The notes below the pieces were generated by a model. The model did no database searches. It saw only the letters and a list, made by a program, of their open reading frames with translations, and had not been told where the DNA came from. DNA of 64,000 nucleotides from Anastrepha obliqua (Eukaryota; Arthropoda; Insecta; Diptera; Tephritidae), in assembly GCF_027943255.1 (NCBI RefSeq), contig NC_072896.1, positions 39,334,501 through 39,398,500 of the forward strand, read 5' to 3'. The position numbers and the translations under genes are program-made. Of this stretch, positions 43,588-55,276 are shown in pieces; the first letter of the stretch is position 1; every line of letters starts with the position of its first letter.

Positions 43588-44084
43588 TTTCTCACTTTAC
43601 TTTGTAGCGTTGAATTGCCTACAAATCTTCGAATGCACAAGAGAAGCGTTTGAAAGTTTCTGAATTTTTATCTATTTGCGAGCTCTTAATTTTCAATAAA
43701 AATATTTTACACACACACAGGGCTTATTTCTCTATTCGCTACTTAGAATATTTATATAGTTCCGTGAATTTAATTTTTATTAAATGCTTTTTCATGACAA
43801 AAATTAGCTCAGAGTACGGAAAAACCACAGCTTTTTTGCTCACTATCTTTAGCCTATCTACTCAAACCACTTGAAGTAAAAGCGAGGCAATGAAATAAAT
43901 AAAATTGCAATAAAGACTTTACATTCTGAAATAATAAATATTTGCAATTCTATATTTTTTACTGATAACCTTTGCAATAAAAATAACTAATTCGCAAAAG
44001 TATTTGATCGAACTGATAAGAAAGAATCAAGGCTAGCTAAGTTTTCGGAATAGGCGAAGAAAAAACGTTTGCTTTTGTATTCCC
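43588..44084. other. No gene recognised
   Basis: AT-rich spacer without recognised elements. Confidence 0.45.
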
Positions 44085-44307
44085 ACAGGGTGGCGTAAAA
44101 TTACTCATCATTTCCAAATGGCTTCCTACCTCAATCATATTTGACACTTGTGAAAAAGACATCTGCAGTATACAAACAAACAATCAAGGGAGCACGTAAA
44201 GGTCAAAATAAAGCTTTCCATCACTCAGAATCATTTTTTTTTTGTATTTAGTAAAAAGTTATTCAAAGCGAATACGAAATTGGATGATTAATTTTGAGCC
44301 ACCTTGT
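44085..44307. mobile_element. ~230-bp MITE (GGTGGCGC family), copy C
   Basis: Ends ACAGGGTGGCGTAAAATTAC and, reversed, ACAAGGTGGCTCAAAATTAA. The interior TTTCCATCACTCAGAATCAT and GTAAAAAGTTATTCAAAGCG match copy A. Confidence 0.75.
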
Positions 44308-45084
44308 ATATTTGTGTTTTCAGGTCATTACGTGTACCACGCTCCAATAATTTTCCCTAAATATGTAATAGCTTGCTTTGGCTTGATGTAGCCCATATCG
44401 CCACTTTTCTTTCATGGATTTCTTAAGTTTCAATTTAGTACCGGGAAAGTAACTAAAAGCAAAACAATTCTTTGTATCGGCACCACCTTGCAATTTAGAC
44501 TTTCATGAGGCTTTTTCTAAGTCATAATAATGATTCGTTACAAAAAGACATCGAAGTGCGTACATACGAGTAAATCTATTTTAATTCTATATTCGAGGAA
44601 GGAATTTTTAAATTAATTTTGATATGCGAGTTCTGTGACGCCTCACATATGGGTTTCCCTGCAAGCCTTAGATTTCTGGTCTTTATGTAGAGCGCAAGTG
44701 GGGTGTTAATATGAGAAATGGGTACAATTGGGTACAAATTTTGTTTACATACACCAAATTTACTATTTCTTCCTATGTTAGCCTTGTTAAAATTGTTGGT
44801 ACCAGAGCAAACTAACGTATTGGAATGATTGCCATGGTGCAACTAGCTATCATTTGTTATTGTCGCCGTAAACCTGAAATGTTGCAGTAAAAGTAGTTTA
44901 AAACCTACTATTTATTTTCACATTTCTTCGAGTGACGCAAGCAGAGTGTCACCTCAGACGCTTTAACTACGATTTTGTTTGAGCACAAGCCATAAAGTTA
45001 TAATTATATTTCAGTGAAGAAGACAACATTCTGACGCATGGGAAATGGTTTGAATATATACATACATATACGAGTACCTATATA
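44308..45084. other. No gene recognised
   Basis: Nothing identified except short TACATATA repeats at about 45,058-45,084. Confidence 0.45.
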
Positions 45085-45564
45085 CCCTATGATCAAAAAG
45101 TACCGGGCATGTTTAGTTTAAACGAACCGCGCACGTGGCAACCGGTCCATATTTTTTTCTTATGTTGCAAACTGTACTTCGAAAACGGCCGAAAATGTGG
45201 ACAAACAATTCTTGGATTTTGCATGATGATAACACGCAATCGCACCGAGCCCAAATTGTGCTGGATTATTTCATTCTTATTCTCCTGATATGGCCCCGTG
45301 CGTCTTCTTTCTCTTTCCCGAGTTGAAGTTACCACTCCGTGGAGGGCGATTTCAGTCGTGCGAGGAGATCAAAGAGAATGCGACGAAGGAACTGAATGTC
45401 ATCTCTTCGTCGGCCTACCAGGGGTGCATAGAGGACTGGGTTAAACGTTGGCACATGTATGTTGCTTCAAACAGGTCATATTTTGAAGGAGACAAAATAA
45501 ATTTGCCTGAATTTAACTCTGTTTTGTTTTATTTAAACATTCCCGGTACTTTCTGATCATAGGG
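45085..45564 (+). mobile_element. Non-autonomous mariner derivative with TIRs and TA flanks
   Basis: TA flanks at 45,083-45,084 and 45,565-45,566. Ends CCCTATGATCAAAAAGTACC and, reversed, CCCTATGATCAGAAAGTACC, both continuing GGG. The coding remnant starts near 45,185 with RKRPKMWTNNSWILHDDNTQ (second Asp in HDDN), then after a frameshift DMAPCVFFLFPELKLPLRGG (third-Asp region, Asp replaced by Val in this reading) and AYQGCIEDWVKRWHMYVASN to the stop. The N-terminal half is deleted. Total 480 bp. Confidence 0.85.
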
Positions 45565-45566
45565 TA

Positions 45567-45650
45567 GTATTTAATTGGCGCTTACACCTTTTAATGGGTA
45601 TTTGATGGAATTCCTTCTTCAATTTGTGGTGTGCATTTTGATAATTTCCT
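45567..45650 (-). mobile_element. SINE 3' fragment
   Basis: Complement of the SINE end: TTAATTGGCGCTTACACC and CAATTTGTGGTGTGCATTTT correspond to GTGTACGCGCCAATTA and CACACCACAAAT of the intact copies. It directly abuts the mariner derivative. Confidence 0.55.
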
Positions 45651-46239
45651 CAATGGTTTGAATGGGTCACTAGATATATCACGCGTTCGATTCACAATTA
45701 ATCAAAATGATAAAAGCAATTTGCTCTAAATATGGTATAGTCGTCCCTAAGACGGAAATTTTAAATACAATTTTTAACTTTGCGGCCATACATTTTTCCT
45801 CCTTGAATTCGATAAAAGGCTCACTTTATTATTTTCAAAATTTATAAATAAAAAATGATCAAACTGAATCGACCTAGACTTCAAACAATTTTTGATTAAT
45901 ATTTGTGCATGTGAATATGTTCATGTAATAAATTCTGAATGCATTCAGTCTAGTGAGCCATATCTCACGATGCGTGCCGTATATCGCATCGGGTCAAAAA
46001 ATACATCAAATTAAAGGTGGTATCTTAAGGTATCAAATCCAATAGCAACGCGGAGATTCGAAGTCTTCCGTTGCAAGAGTCGAAAATTTTGTTAAAATCT
46101 TGTAAATCGTCGAGTTGGACCGGCAAATGCGAGCACCTATACCATTGACCAGAACTTCTAGACTAGTCACTTGACTTACTTAGACTAATTATGGTACTTG
46201 AAAGCATTTACATTTTGTTCTTATTTTTATTAGGGAATT
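45651..46239. other. No gene recognised
   Basis: AT-rich spacer. Confidence 0.4.
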
Positions 46240-46800
46240 TAGCACGCGGCCTGATCTATTGGGTTATCTTTAGGGAGACAGATCATTTCTCTGAACCCAA
46301 CCTCCTCAATAAGTTTTAGTTGTTTACCCAGGTGTTTGTCTCGCTCATGAATCAGTGCTGAGCACGCAGCCAGTACATATTTGGCAGATTTCATCTTCCA
46401 CCCTACAGAAACTGCTAGTTCTATTGGAGGATATCCTCAGGTTTGTAAGATGATAATTCAGTCTACATCACCCTTTTGGAATTCCGCTGATGATTCTAAA
46501 TTATTTTTATTTAATTTCGTGCAATCTTTGGTCCGGCTTAAATTACAGCTACCTATCATTGATTCTGATTGCGATGAACTTTTACCCCAGTATGGCCTTT
46601 TTTCTTTTCTCTACTTCCTGAAAAAGATAGGAAAACTTACTCTTTCCTAAAGCACAGATTGGGTCTGGTCCTATAAATGAAGAGGTTAATTTCATCATCG
46701 AATTAAACCAAAAACATTTATCCAGTATCTTACATAAATACAGTGAAGGCTCCCATAAGCGGAGACTGATGGATACCTGCGTTTTGTCCATTTATGATAG
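46240..46800 (-). pseudogene. RNase H-type retrotransposon C-terminal remnant
   Basis: Minus strand: YRTRPNLC/GPDPICALGKSKFSYL region after RNase H, then CRLNYHLTNLRISSNRTSSF CRVEDE, and in another frame LAACSALIHERDKHLG and EEVGFREMICLPKDNPI. Non-LTR elements with RNase H end in a zinc-knuckle-like GHC.L..HL..L....C..C..E.ET..H...CPAL segment, which this resembles. Multiple frameshifts. Confidence 0.55.
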
Positions 46801-46844
46801 ATACCTGCTTATTGGGATGTCATGAAAATTAATATTAAAATTCA

Positions 46845-47215
46845 CGTTTGAAAAGTGAGCTCATATGAAGCGTCGTTGCCTAACCGCATGGCGATTTCTG
46901 TTGCTTTAGCCTTAACTAATGGTCCACATATTGGAATGCTTTGGTTTCTTGCCTTAGAAAGCCATTTCAAAGGCAACTTTTCAATTTCTATATTCCTACT
47001 TTGCGTGAGTTTTCCTTTCATTTGATAGAGATTGATAGATTAGATTGAGATTTGATATACGAGTATTCTTTACTTCTTACAATCAAAGCTGATTGCAATT
47101 TGCCGATACTGAACCTTTTTGCTAAAGTTCGAACAAACCTTTGTTCACTGTAATAAAAGTTTATTATTTCACCTTTTTCTTTCACTGCTAATAACTCTTT
47201 ACTCGATGTTTGCAA
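46845..47215 (-). pseudogene. pogo/Tigger-like DNA-binding domain remnant (CENP-B type)
   Basis: Minus strand from 47,215: LLAVKEKGEIINFYYSEQRF then VRTLAKRFSIGKLQSALIVR matches the first helix-turn-helix (CENPB_N) of pogo-class transposases. After a frameshift, near 47,000-46,870, IEIEKLPLKWLSKARNQSIP then ICGPLVKAKATEIAMRLGND matches the second helix-turn-helix (HTH_CENPB, with the W....R....P..G...KA...A pattern). No DDE core follows. It is a transposon fossil rather than a host CENP-B gene, given the frameshift. Confidence 0.65.
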
Positions 47216-47318
47216 GAGTCGACATTGAACTGCATGGTTATTGTAAAATATTTCAATGCATTACCCATAAACTAAGGCAAACAAGTGTCACAAGTGAGTA
47301 GCGCAAAAAACAAATATA

Positions 47319-47848
47319 CGGTTTTTCAGTAAGAGCGCTTCAACTTTTGAACTTTTTTGAATAAAACACAAACGGTTTGACTTTTTTAACTAATTTTTTC
47401 TTTATTATCGAGTTTGAACATATACATTTAAGTATGAAATTCGATTTCTTTTGCATGACCACCGCGTGCACGTTTTACGAAGTCCAATCGTTGAACCCAA
47501 TTTTCGACCACTCTTTTGCATAAATCGGCCGAAATTCCAGCAATTTCGCGTTCAATATTGGCTCTGAGCTCACAAATCGTCGCCGGCTTGTTACTGTAGA
47601 TCAATGACTTCACATAACCCCAAAACGGGACGGCTTGTTAAATGGCCGTAATGCTCTTAAAGTAGCAGCAACAGAACGATTATTTTCATAAAAAATTTGC
47701 ACAATTTGCAATCGTTGCTCAAGTGTGTAGCGTTCCATGATGAAATATATACTAATGAAGTTTACAAATGACAAGCGAAAAATAAAAAATATTGCGTCGT
47801 TCGGCCTCCCTATCGGAAAAAAGTTGAAGCGCACCTATTGAACAATCC
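47319..47848 (-). mobile_element. DD41D derivative fusing the helix-turn-helix to the C-terminus
   Basis: TA flanks (47,317-47,318 and 47,849-47,850). The terminal repeats are imperfect at the tips but share GCGCTTCAACTTTT about 17 bases in. The minus strand starts MERYTLEQRLQIVQIFYENN at about 47,737 (DUF4817 start) and breaks after RSVAATLRAL. It then joins directly, with frameshift, to FWGYVKSLIYSNKPATICEL and the C-terminus ERE...VENWVQRLDFVKRARG. The whole catalytic core up to the third Asp is deleted. Confidence 0.8.
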
Positions 47849-48085
47849 TATATATATGAAAAAAACAATAAAAAGGGAAACCGTCGAACTGTCGAAAAAC
47901 ACCCAAACAGAAAAAGGGAAATCAGTAACGTTTGTGGTTGAAAAAGATAAAATTGCCCGCTTATTACAGCATCGCGTGCCCTCATAGGAGATTTTTTCAC
48001 GAGCATTTCATCGCCCTATGCCGGTATTATGCGTTTCTTGTTTTTGTAGTCGTTTTTACTCATAATTTTGTGTTGGTGCAGAAGA

Positions 48086-48385
48086 AATTATATATATACC
48101 CGCTTATACCCTTTCTGGGTATTTAGCCGAGCTCCTACTCCTATTTGTGGCGGGCGTCTTGATGTTGTTTCTCAAATGGGGAAACCTACAGCCGACTTTT
48201 AAGTCGACTTCGAAAGGCAGATATTTGTTTTTTTAAGAAGAGCTTTTTCATGGAAATAATAAACTCAGAGGTTTGCCATTACCTGCCGAGGGCGATCGCT
48301 ATTAGAAAAAACTTTTTCTTAATTTTGTTGTTTCACGGAGATTCGAACCTACGTACTCCGAATTATAGTCACGCACAATCAGATA
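48086..48385 (-). mobile_element. tRNA-derived SINE copy, head truncated
   Basis: Reversed body: GAGCTCCTACTCCTATTTGT, CTTTTTCATGGAAAT, GCCATTACCTGCCGAGGGCG and the B-box complement GAGATTCGAACC (48,341). The A-box part has been lost near 48,385. Confidence 0.75.
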
Positions 48386-48409
48386 GGTGTCAGACGACAA
48401 CAGGCCTTA

Positions 48410-49950
48410 TTGATAGAGGCGGTTGTGAGAGTTGCTACACCTTCTCGGCATGATAGGTACGTTGGTAGATCTGTGGTGAATGAGGCCGCCATTCGATTTG
48501 CCATCACATCTTTTGGCGGCTACAAGTCGCCCGGACCAGATGGCATATATCCTCCAATGCTGAAGGAAAGCGCAGAGTCCGTGACAGCAGCCTTGAAGAA
48601 AATCTTCTCTGCTTGCCTGACACTGGCCTACATACCACGCTCTTGGAGAATGGTGAGGGTCGCTTTCGTCCCAAAGGTTGGAAGAGACGACTACACCAGC
48701 CCCAAAAGCTTTAGACCCATCCGCATAACTTCTTTCATGCTGAAAAGTCTCGAACGACTGGTGAAATTGCGTTATGCGTCAGAAGTCGCTGAAGGCTCAC
48801 CCTCTGTCTCCATTTCAGGCATGCCCATCAAAATGGAAAATCCTGCGAGTCGGCACTGCAAAACCTTGTTGCTATGTTAGAGCTAGCCATCGACAGGAGG
48901 GAGCGTTTGATAATGCCACTTTTAACATAATGTGTAGCTCTGCTAGTATTCAAGGCGTAGACCGGATGCTAGTCAATTGGATTTGTTCGATGCTGGCCCG
49001 AAGAATCGTCTCGGTACGAGCAGAGGAAGATCTGCTGGAGTCATCCGGGGTTACTAGAGATTGCCCCCAAGGCGGTGTGGTGCCTCCATTGCTCTGTTAA
49101 TCGATCCTCTACTCACCACCCTAAACGATTCGGGAGTCTCCGCACAAGCATATGCGGACGATGTGGCCTGTTTGATGACAGGCCTTTCGCTTATGAACAT
49201 CTGCAGGAAAGTGCAGAAAACTCTGGATCTGATTGACACTTGGTGCTGTGGGAATGGGCTAACGGCATCAAGACTGGTATTGTCTGATAGCTTTCTGGCA
49301 GTGCGAAGGCATCTTTGGGAAAACGTGGGGTCTTTCTCCTAGCAAGGTCCTATGGATCTACACGGCTATAATAAGACCTATTATCACCTATGCATCAGTG
49401 GTCTGGATGAGTAGACTCTCTCTGGTGGGAGTCAGGAGGACGATGGAGAGGGAGATCTCTATGGCCTTAGAAAGCCCCTAACCACATCAGGGGTAGTCAA
49501 GTCCTGTAAATCCAGGCTGAAATATGTCGGTAGACATAATAGCCTGATGCTAACATGGGTCCCGGGACACGTGCGTATCGTGGGTAACGAGACCCCTGAC
49601 TCCTTAGCTAAGATGTACTCTGAGGCCAACTTCTTTGGCCATCCCTCTGCGGACATCAAAGCCACGGTTAGCAAATAGGTAACTACAACCCACAAGCGAG
49701 CTTGGCAGGCTGAGAGAGGCTGCAGATGGACTGAACAGATGTTACCTGTCATGTCAGATCAACTGTCCCAACCTCTTCTTTCATTAAGCAGAAGAGAGTG
49801 CAGACGGCACATGGAAAGGTTGGGCATCTCAGACAGTGTACTCTTCCCAGCTTGTGAAGAGGAGGATGAGACGGCGGACCACTTCCTGTGCGTCTGCCCC
49901 GCCTTCGCTCGAAACAGGTTTGAGGTCTTTTTTCAGGTCAGTTTTTAATA
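48410..49950 (+). pseudogene. RT/RNase H non-LTR retrotransposon, decayed
   Basis: Plus strand: FAITSFGGYKSPGPDGIYPP (fingers), LTLAYIPRSWRMVRVAFVPK, SPKSFRPIRITSFMLKSLER, a deletion, AFDNATFNIMCSSASIQGVD (first catalytic Asp region), DCPQGGVVPPLLC, and in another frame AYADDVACLMTGLSLM (YADD at 49,151-49,162), then VLWIYTAIIRPIITYASVVW. A further deletion removes most of RNase H; LMLTWVPGHVRIVGNETPDS retains its GH motif. The end is RRECRRHMERLGISDSVLFP ACEEEDETADHFLCVCPAF, a Cys/His motif. Similarity stops at about 49,947. At least five frameshifts or deletions. Confidence 0.8.
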
Positions 49951-49954
49951 TTCA

Positions 49955-50150
49955 TTTATAGTATATACTTTTGACTGGACTGTTCATGCGACGCTCGCAA
50001 ATGAACCTTCCGACATCATCAGCGGCCATATGACCCCACATCATAATGCTGACTCCCCCATACTTAACAGTGGGTAACACGCAATCTGGATGGTATTCTT
50101 CGCCAACCTGCCGCCTCACGAACGTCACACCAGGTGTTCCAAATACCTGT
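49955..50150 (-). pseudogene. Tc1-like transposase fragment
   Basis: Minus strand: VFGTPGVTFVRRQVGEEYHP, DCVLPTVKYGGVSIMMWGHM, AADDVGRFICERRMN. This corresponds to the segment after the first Asp of Tc1-like transposases (RR..GE.Y.P.C..PTVK.GGGS.M.WG...). It is about 65 codons with no flanking TIR. Confidence 0.75.
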
Positions 50151-51394
50151 AGAAAAACGAAAATATCGTTTTATAAGAATTAGACTGGGGTAAGAAGCTA
50201 TGGTTGTTAATATTTTAAAACGAGGTAAACTAAGCTTGTCTCGAAGTTCGATTAATCAGACCCGAGAACATTTGACCAAACTTCCTTTGTAGAATGTTGG
50301 TATCGGAGAGCCCGTTGCAAACTCTGTATGTTTTTGTTTTTTACATTACAATGAAAAGAGCTACAGAGATAGCAAAATAACCACGACATTACTTTTTCAC
50401 TAGTTCAGTGAAGCTTAGTCGCTGACTTTTAAAAGTCAATTTAAAATATGCTTAGGGTGATTGATATTCTGCGTTTGTACGTTGAGAAAGCCACATAGAT
50501 TAGTTTATCTATTGCATAATTGCTTTTCACACTGTATTCAGTTGTACTCGTATTAGTGGGGGATACACTAAAATAATAACTGTGACTTGCCATTGTGCAA
50601 CTTATCTCTGAGTGAAATAGTAACAAATAATTTCTGTTTCATAATGAAGGTATTATATATAGTAAAGGAATAATTGTGGTCCCGGGCGGAATCCTTGTGG
50701 CACCAACCTTGTTGATGAGTGTAATTTTATTTAATTATTTACATACCAAGGTGATATAATAATACAATTATTCTTACATGTAAAAAAGGAACTGGCTACC
50801 GGGATCTTCGGCTCGTGAGTATAATTTATTCTACAGAAATTATATACCTTTCGGGACAAAAAGCAACCTATGTCAAATTCCAGATCATGATTGATGATCA
50901 AACATACAAACATATGAAGTTTACTAACATAATATCAGAAAAATCAAATGGCTACGTACATCCTTTTATGGGTTTTTGACCAAATCAAAAGACGCTCAAA
51001 TTTTTGCTGTAAGGTTTGATGGTGGGTGCTACAATTTTACGCTGTTTCCGATGGCAGATAATTTCCAAGAAAATATTTTTCTTTACAGAAGTGGATTTGG
51101 AAGCTGGAAGTGTTAGCCGAGTGACAACCGCCATTAGAAAGAACTTACTCTCATTTGAAATTTCATCCCCACAGTACACTTCAAAATCGAGACCAACCCA
51201 ATAATAGTCACGAGCAAATCCACTCAGTGCCTGCGTTAAATATACTCAATTACATATTTACAGATTGTATACAATATGTGTTTACAGCTGCGTTTCTTGC
51301 CATTTACATGCGAGTGGATCTGTACTATGCTTGTAAGAGGGTTGTCTTTTATATTTTGCGCCCAATAATGAGAACACAGTACAACAATGGCTTT
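50151..51394. other. No gene recognised
   Basis: AT-rich, no identified elements. Confidence 0.45.
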
Positions 51395-51690
51395 CGTCTC
51401 CTTATTTCTCTTGATTGGCGCGATAACCGCTTTTGACTCGCTTTTGGCCGAGTTTAACAAAGCGCGCCAGTCGTTTCTTTCGCGTGCTAATCGGCGCCAG
51501 TTGGAAACTCCAAGTGAAGTCAAGTTCTTCTCCAGATGATCTTTCCAACATAGAAGAGACATTCCTCTTCCTCTGCTACCAGCAGGTAGTACCGCATCGA
51601 ATACTTTTAGAGCCAGAGCGTTTGATCGATTCGGACGACATGACCCCGCTAACGAAGCCGCTGCAACCTTTTCGCTGCTTTGTAAATGAC
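51395..51690 (-). mobile_element. RTE-like 3' end (same family as 34.4 kb)
   Basis: Minus strand: RLQRLR, stop, RGHVVRIDQTLWL, then MLERSSGEELDFTWSF / WKDHLEKNLTSLGVSNWRRL, ARERNDWRALLNSAKSES and the 3' UTR CGGTTATCGCGCCAATCAAG followed by AGAAATAAGGAG. The shared terminal CGGTTAT.G.GCCAATCAAG defines the family's 3' end. 5'-truncated. Confidence 0.75.
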
Positions 51691-51729
51691 TTTAGACTTT
51701 TTTAAAATATTCTATTTGGAAATCAATAC

Positions 51730-52440
51730 ACCTTTGCATTCGCTTAAACTGATTTTCAAAACATCTTTGCCACTCAGACGTGAACACATCCAAAAAAGAA
51801 CTGTTTAAAGGCTTCAACAGCTTCTTCACGCATTGAAAATCGTTGATCTCGCATTTTATTTTTGATGCTCAGGAATAAGAAAAGAAGTCATCAGGTACCA
51901 AACCAGAGCTATGATCCATTATTCGATCTACTGAGAGCTCAAAAGCTCTCTTGTGTCAGCCGATACGTGAGAGCTCGCACTGTCTTGGTGAAGTATGATT
52001 CGTCTTCAACGGTTAGCTTTTCTTAATTCTCCGCATTTTGGCATAAAAACGATTGTGTATTGCTCAGAACTGACTATTTTAAGTTTCCTTAATGGTACAA
52101 GCGACTATTTGAACTTTGAAGTGCTTCCCCCGCGAACAACTTTTATTGTACTACGCTTGTCTTGGAACACCCATACTGACGATTGCTGTTTTAATTCCGG
52201 CTCATACGCATAAATCCAACATTCGTCCCCTGTTACGATGTCATAGATGTGCTTTGAATCATTTGTACCAGCGCGGCACACTGTTCTCGATGCCGGCGGA
52301 CAATCGGGTGCCTGTCGTTGGTTTCGGTAGGAAGTATGATGTTTTGATCCCAGATAGAGATCAATGGTTAAGTCCAGGGACGGATCCAAAACCAGTGATG
52401 GAAGCGGATCTGGATGGTACTTAGACGAAGACACTAAGTA
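51730..52440 (-). pseudogene. irritans-like mariner fragments
   Basis: Minus strand, 5' to 3': NDSKHIYDIVTGDECWIYAY then EPELKQQSSVWVFQDK (first-Asp block, 52,100-52,270), and after a gap SIKNKMRDQRFSMREEAVEA FKQF (C-terminal block, near 51,800-51,870). The region with second and third Asp is lost or unrecognisable. Same C-terminal wording as 18,205-18,345. Confidence 0.65.
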
Positions 52441-52454
52441 TTCCTATGCCACAG

Positions 52455-53104
52455 AATAGATGGCCACGGTATTTCTTACGGAAGTCTTTGCCATCTTGAA
52501 TGTGGCGTACTGGCTAATTGAGAAAAAATGGCGGGGCAACAGTATTGGAATTTGTAGTGACAGTCAAGCTGCACTCAAAGCCCTTGCTAACCCACGCTGC
52601 TCTTCGAAGTTAGGTGGTGAATGTAAGACAAAACTGAACAGTGTTGCAAAACACAACAAAATTAGTCTTATTTGGACATTGTGGTATTACAGGGAACAGT
52701 AGAAAGGACCTGAGAGTACTGATGGGTGTAATCACAGGACACAACGTCTGTGGTCAGCATATGGCTACCATGGGGGTCACAGACAGCCCGATATGCCTAT
52801 CCTGCCTTGAGAATGACGACACTGCAGAGCATTTTCTCTGCAGCTGTCCTGCATTTTTCAGAATCAGACTTAGGATATTGAGTTGCGATATGGACAAAGT
52901 TCATACTCTTCCTCTTCCGGATCTCTTAAAATTTATCAATGAATTTAAGAGATTTGTGGAAAAGTGATCTCAAACTAATTTATCCGTTTTTACCATCCAC
53001 CTTTTATCTTTCCTATCTCCATTCTTTCTACTGTAGTACAATGGTATACTGACTGAGTGCTTGGACTTGTCCAACCCCCCACAAATCTAATCTAATTTAA
53101 TCTA
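52455..53104 (+). pseudogene. RNase H-bearing retrotransposon 3' end with (AATCT)n tail
   Basis: MATVFLTEVFAILNVAYWLI then IGICSDSQAALKALANPRC (RNase H E and D motifs) and SVAKHNKISLIWTLWYYR, after which a frameshift leads to LRVLMGVITGHNVCGQHMAT, PICLSCLENDDTAEHFLCSC PAFF (C-x2-C...H-x4-C) and FINEFKRFVEK, stop at 52,965. The 3' UTR ends CCAACCCCCCACAAATCTAATCTAATTTAATC at 53,078-53,104 in pieces of AATCT, a simple repeat tail. It is a different subfamily from the (CCTAA)-tailed elements. Confidence 0.75.
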
Positions 53105-53197
53105 CCAACGCGGCTGAATTTCTTCAATATTTCTTTACACCGATCGACAAGAGTCCGTGCCTTTTTTTGGACAATTGTCAAATTATCCGGTATCTAA

Positions 53198-53525
53198 CGG
53201 CCGCCGTAGCCGAATGGGTTGGTGCGTGATCACCATTCGGAATTCACTGAGAGGTCGTTGGTTCGAATCTCGGTGAAAGCAGAATTAATAAAAACATTTT
53301 TCTAATAGCGGTCACTCCTCGGCAGGCAATGGCAAACCTCCGAGTGTATTTCTGCCATGAAAAAGCTCCTCATAAAAATATCTGCCGTTCGGAGTCGGCT
53401 TGAAACTGTAGGTCCCTCCATTTGTGGAACAACACCAAGACGCACACCACAAATAGGAGGAGGAGCTCGGCCAAACACCTAACAGAAGTGTACGCGCCAA
53501 TTATTTATTTATTTTTTTATTTTTT
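53198..53525 (+). mobile_element. tRNA-derived SINE, full-length
   Basis: Nearly identical to 19,478-19,803 except for a handful of substitutions (for example GGGTTGG head with AATGGG rather than AAAGGG). A-box-like TAGCCGAATGGGTTGG at 53,207; B box GGTTCGAATCTC near 53,261; tail GCCAATTATTTATTTATT. No convincing target duplication. The near identity of two copies implies recent activity. Confidence 0.9.
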
Positions 53526-54734
53526 AACGAGAAAAAATTTTGGTATGAAATTTTTCACGAGCTAATTCCATTTTTTCGGAGACACGAATTTTTCAACTCA
53601 TTGAAAAAAGAACAAATAAAGCTCATAGGTGAAAACGTTGAATGTAAGTTTATGCTAAAAATACAAAATTTTTCGATAAAAATATTGAATTGCAGCTCAT
53701 CACACGTAGTGTTCCACAGCCGTAAGAACTAGAAGGCAACCCTCGTATGTGTAGATGTGTGTATGTACAATATGAGTGCGTTTATTTCACTTTTATTACA
53801 GTTGAAAATTATCGTGTGATATCCTCTGGGATATAGTGGCTTTTTTTACTATCTCTTCCTTATTCGTACTCACTCCTTGTAATATTGTTGCTCTCACCGG
53901 CTCTTCCCCGCTCTCCTTATCACTTCGTACCACGTCTATATCTCACTGCACACGCATTATTTGTTGCATTTTTATTGTCATATCAAGTGCTAAAGCTTTT
54001 ACGTTGTTTTTGTTGTTGTTAAATTGCATTCAAACTGCGTGGAAAGTATGTGTTTCGGACGCTTATGTTGCAACAAATGCTGATGCCAACTGCTCGCTTC
54101 GCTTGAGTTTGTGTTTAACTGAGTGGGTGTACGCAGGTGGTAGAAGAGCGAGAGGGAGTGTGTGAGGTTGAAGGGTGAGAAGGTTGAGAAGTTTGAGAAG
54201 TTTGGGTATTTAGAGTTCGTGTGGTTCAAATTTTCGAGTTCAGCAAGTTTCCTAGATGGGCGTAAGCGAGAGCTGAACAACATTTGCTATAGAAATAGTT
54301 TTATTTGCTAATTAATGCACAAATCCGAATCGCAATTAATATTTTTTTCCTAACCACTGTTCCTGTTCATAGTTTAACTGAGTTACTTACAGTTGGAATA
54401 GGGTTTAGAAATTATTAATTTTGCTACTAATAAATAAATCCCGCCTACTTTTAAACCCGTTTCGTGTTCCGTATACAATTTTTACCCGCAACTTTGGTAA
54501 ACTGCGCAGATAAAATGACATATTTTAGGTTTAAATATAAAAATATAATCTTGTTGAAAATTGCTAAGATCCTGTTTTTCAGTGGAAATGGGCACACATT
54601 CGTATAAATGCACTCTTACTTTCAGTTTCACTACCTTCTCTCTGTTTTCTCAATGCATTGCTTACAACAACTTCTAACTCATACTGTTTGCCAAACTAAA
54701 GGCAATTTATATTAGATTGCATGTAAAATCCTGT
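53526..54734. other. No gene recognised
   Basis: Contains a GAGAAGGTTGAGAAG-type imperfect tandem at 54,175-54,206; otherwise unremarkable. Confidence 0.45.
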
Positions 54735-54985
54735 TGCGTTGTTGTTTGATACTAAGATCGCTCCAAATCTTACTAAGCTTCCTGTCTTGTCCTTCCTACA
54801 GTGTTATAATGGTGTTCTTGTCCTTTTTGTCCATAATTTTTTGCGACATGCACTCCCAGAGCTGCGTCGGACTCAAATCCACAGAAAGAAAGTATTTTCT
54901 TTTCCAGTTGATGAAAATGCCGCACAAACCATAACGGTGCCATCGGAGAACACAATATTGTCCCACTCAGTTTCCTACTGTATTG
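54735..54985 (-). pseudogene. Tc3-like transposase fragment
   Basis: Minus strand: NIVFSDGTVMVCAAFSSTGK then ENTFFLWI. This joins the first-Asp motif (VFSDE in relatives) by deletion to the G.VMVWGAFS..GK block of Tc1/Tc3 transposases. It continues into KKLWTKRTRTPL, which fits the following helix. No TIRs. Confidence 0.5.
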
Positions 54986-55276
54986 GTTTTTGAGAGAAGT
55001 CTAATAGCCTAGACAGACGGCGGGGTTAATCGGGATAAACGGCTTAATTCAAAATTATCATAGGAATTAAGTGCAACTAATGCGGATTGACAACTAGACT
55101 TAATTCACATAATTTAAGAGGTTTCGGGGAATTTACGATGGCAACTTTGCCGAAAAATGACAGTTAATATCTACTATTGTGAATGAAAAAAGATGAAACT
55201 TTTAAAGAGAAGAAGAAGAAGGACAGGAACAATGGTGGTTTGCACTAAGCTGCTCGAAATTCCATTACTTCTTTTG

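Noticed and set aside
46845..47215. Host CENP-B gene
   Set aside because: A frameshift separates the two helix-turn-helix motifs and no downstream domain follows, so it is a transposon relic.
54175..54206. GAGAAGTTTGAGAAG-like tandem as an insulator or satellite
   Set aside because: Only three imperfect units; too short to call.
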